A stretch of 64,000 nucleotides of DNA from CAVVPY01 sp963750295 (lineage in GTDB: Bacteria > Actinomycetota > Actinomycetes > Mycobacteriales > Jatrophihabitantaceae): contig CAVVPY010000001.1 of assembly GCA_963750295.1 (NCBI GenBank), positions 2,170,001 through 2,234,000 on the forward strand, in the 5' to 3' direction. This document shows positions 63,589 to 64,000 of this stretch, in pieces. The translations under genes and the position numbers were made by a program. Numbering within the stretch: position 1 is the stretch's first letter; the number at the start of each line of letters is the position of its first letter. Under the pieces are notes generated by a model, which saw only the letters and a list, made by a program, of their open reading frames with translations, was not told the origin of the DNA and made no database searches.

Positions 63589-64000
63589 ATGTCCAAAAGC
63601 GCTTCCAGCCCGCCGTGGTGGGCGACCGCCGTCTGCTACCAGATCTACCCGCGTAGTTTCGCCGACGGCAACGGCGACGGCATCGGCGACCTGATCGGCA
63701 TCCGCGAGCGGCTCGACCACCTGGTCGAACTCGGCGTGGATGCGATCTGGATCTCGCCGTTCTACCGCTCGCCGATGGCCGACGGCGGCTACGACGTCGC
63801 CGACCCGTGCGACGTCGACCCGATGTTCGGTTCGCTGGCCGACTTCGACGACTTGCTCGCAGCCGCGCACGAGCGAGGCATCAGGGTCACCGTGGACATC
63901 GTCCCGAACCACTTCTCCGACCAGCACGCCTGGTTCCAGGCGGCCCTCGCCGCCGGCCCCGGGTCACCCGAGCGGGCGCGGTTCATCTTCCGCCCGGGAC
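63589..64000 (+). CDS. aglA: Alpha-glucosidase, GH13 family, 3' truncated by window edge
   Basis: The first 137 codons are visible. WWATAVCYQIYPRSFADGNG is the GH13 alpha-glucosidase start, GVDAIWISPFYRSPMADGGYD and VTVDIVPNHFSDQHAWFQ are conserved regions. Catalytic residues lie beyond the window end. Homologues hydrolyse maltose, isomaltose or sucrose. Starts 15 bp after glbO, matching the mycobacterial glbO-aglA order. Confidence 0.9.
   Translation, partial: MSKSASSPPWWATAVCYQIYPRSFADGNGDGIGDLIGIRERLDHLVELGVDAIWISPFYRSPMADGGYDVADPCDVDPMFGSLADFDDLLAAAHERGIRVTVDIVPNHFSDQHAWFQAALAAGPGSPERARFIFRPG

Overview
This is high-GC actinobacterial chromosome: clpX-clpP2-clpP1-tig, a group II truncated haemoglobin, an MshC-like (mycothiol-type) ligase, DUF222/HNH and DUF5130 families, and many GTG starts, several apparently leaderless. 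Gene order at the two ends (clp genes, tig, tRNA-Pro; later rpiB, pepN, DUF5130, HNH, glbO, aglA) matches the order I recall for mycobacteria, but here about 44 kb of other genes lie between tRNA-Pro and rpiB. The lineage looks like a non-mycobacterial actinomycete (Frankiales/Jatrophihabitans-like is a guess); the sequence alone does not settle it.

Layout. 0-5.3 kb: 3' part of a Gfo/Idh/MocA oxidoreductase, then the protein-quality-control block clpX, clpP2, clpP1, tig (all minus strand) and tRNA-Pro(TGG). A good ClgR-type site lies upstream of clpP1. 5.3-12 kb: VOC protein, a TMEM165/GDT1-type cation transporter with a structured leader, a secreted GH3 enzyme with six near-identical FG-GAP repeats, a GAF-GAF-SpoIIE phosphatase, a ManA-type isomerase and a P-loop kinase. 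12-22.2 kb: a carbohydrate operon with start/stop overlaps: PfkB kinase, LacI regulator, FGGY kinase, LacD/YihT-type aldolase, a complete ABC importer, an SDR and a UxuA-type dehydratase; a further SDR and an MBL hydrolase converge on it. Two copies of a LacI-type operator candidate precede the first gene.

22-42 kb: DMT transporter, an RsbQ-RsbP-like stress-signalling pair, secreted GH65 trehalase-like enzyme, FNT channel, two overlapping transglutaminases, lipoprotein, two class III cyclase proteins (one fused to an AAA module and C-terminally short), a ProA-like dehydrogenase, haemerythrin, acyl-CoA dehydrogenase and DUF4242. 42-50 kb: tRNA-Gly(TCC) beside a gene-poor stretch, SDR, MshC-like ligase, a frameshifted penicillin acylase and a DUF222-HNH protein. 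50-64 kb: mostly housekeeping genes: rpiB, CtaG-like, DUF952, MBL, a frameshifted aldehyde dehydrogenase, Bcp peroxiredoxin, pepN, a lytic-transglycosylase-like protein, an NAD epimerase, DUF5130, HNH, MscS, a flavin disulfide reductase, glbO and the start of an alpha-glucosidase.

No CRISPR array, prophage, transposase or biosynthetic cluster was seen. The most unusual items are the mixed-branch sugar operon, the stand-alone MshC-like ligase, the recently amplified FG-GAP repeats, and two single-base frameshifts that share the same local sequence.
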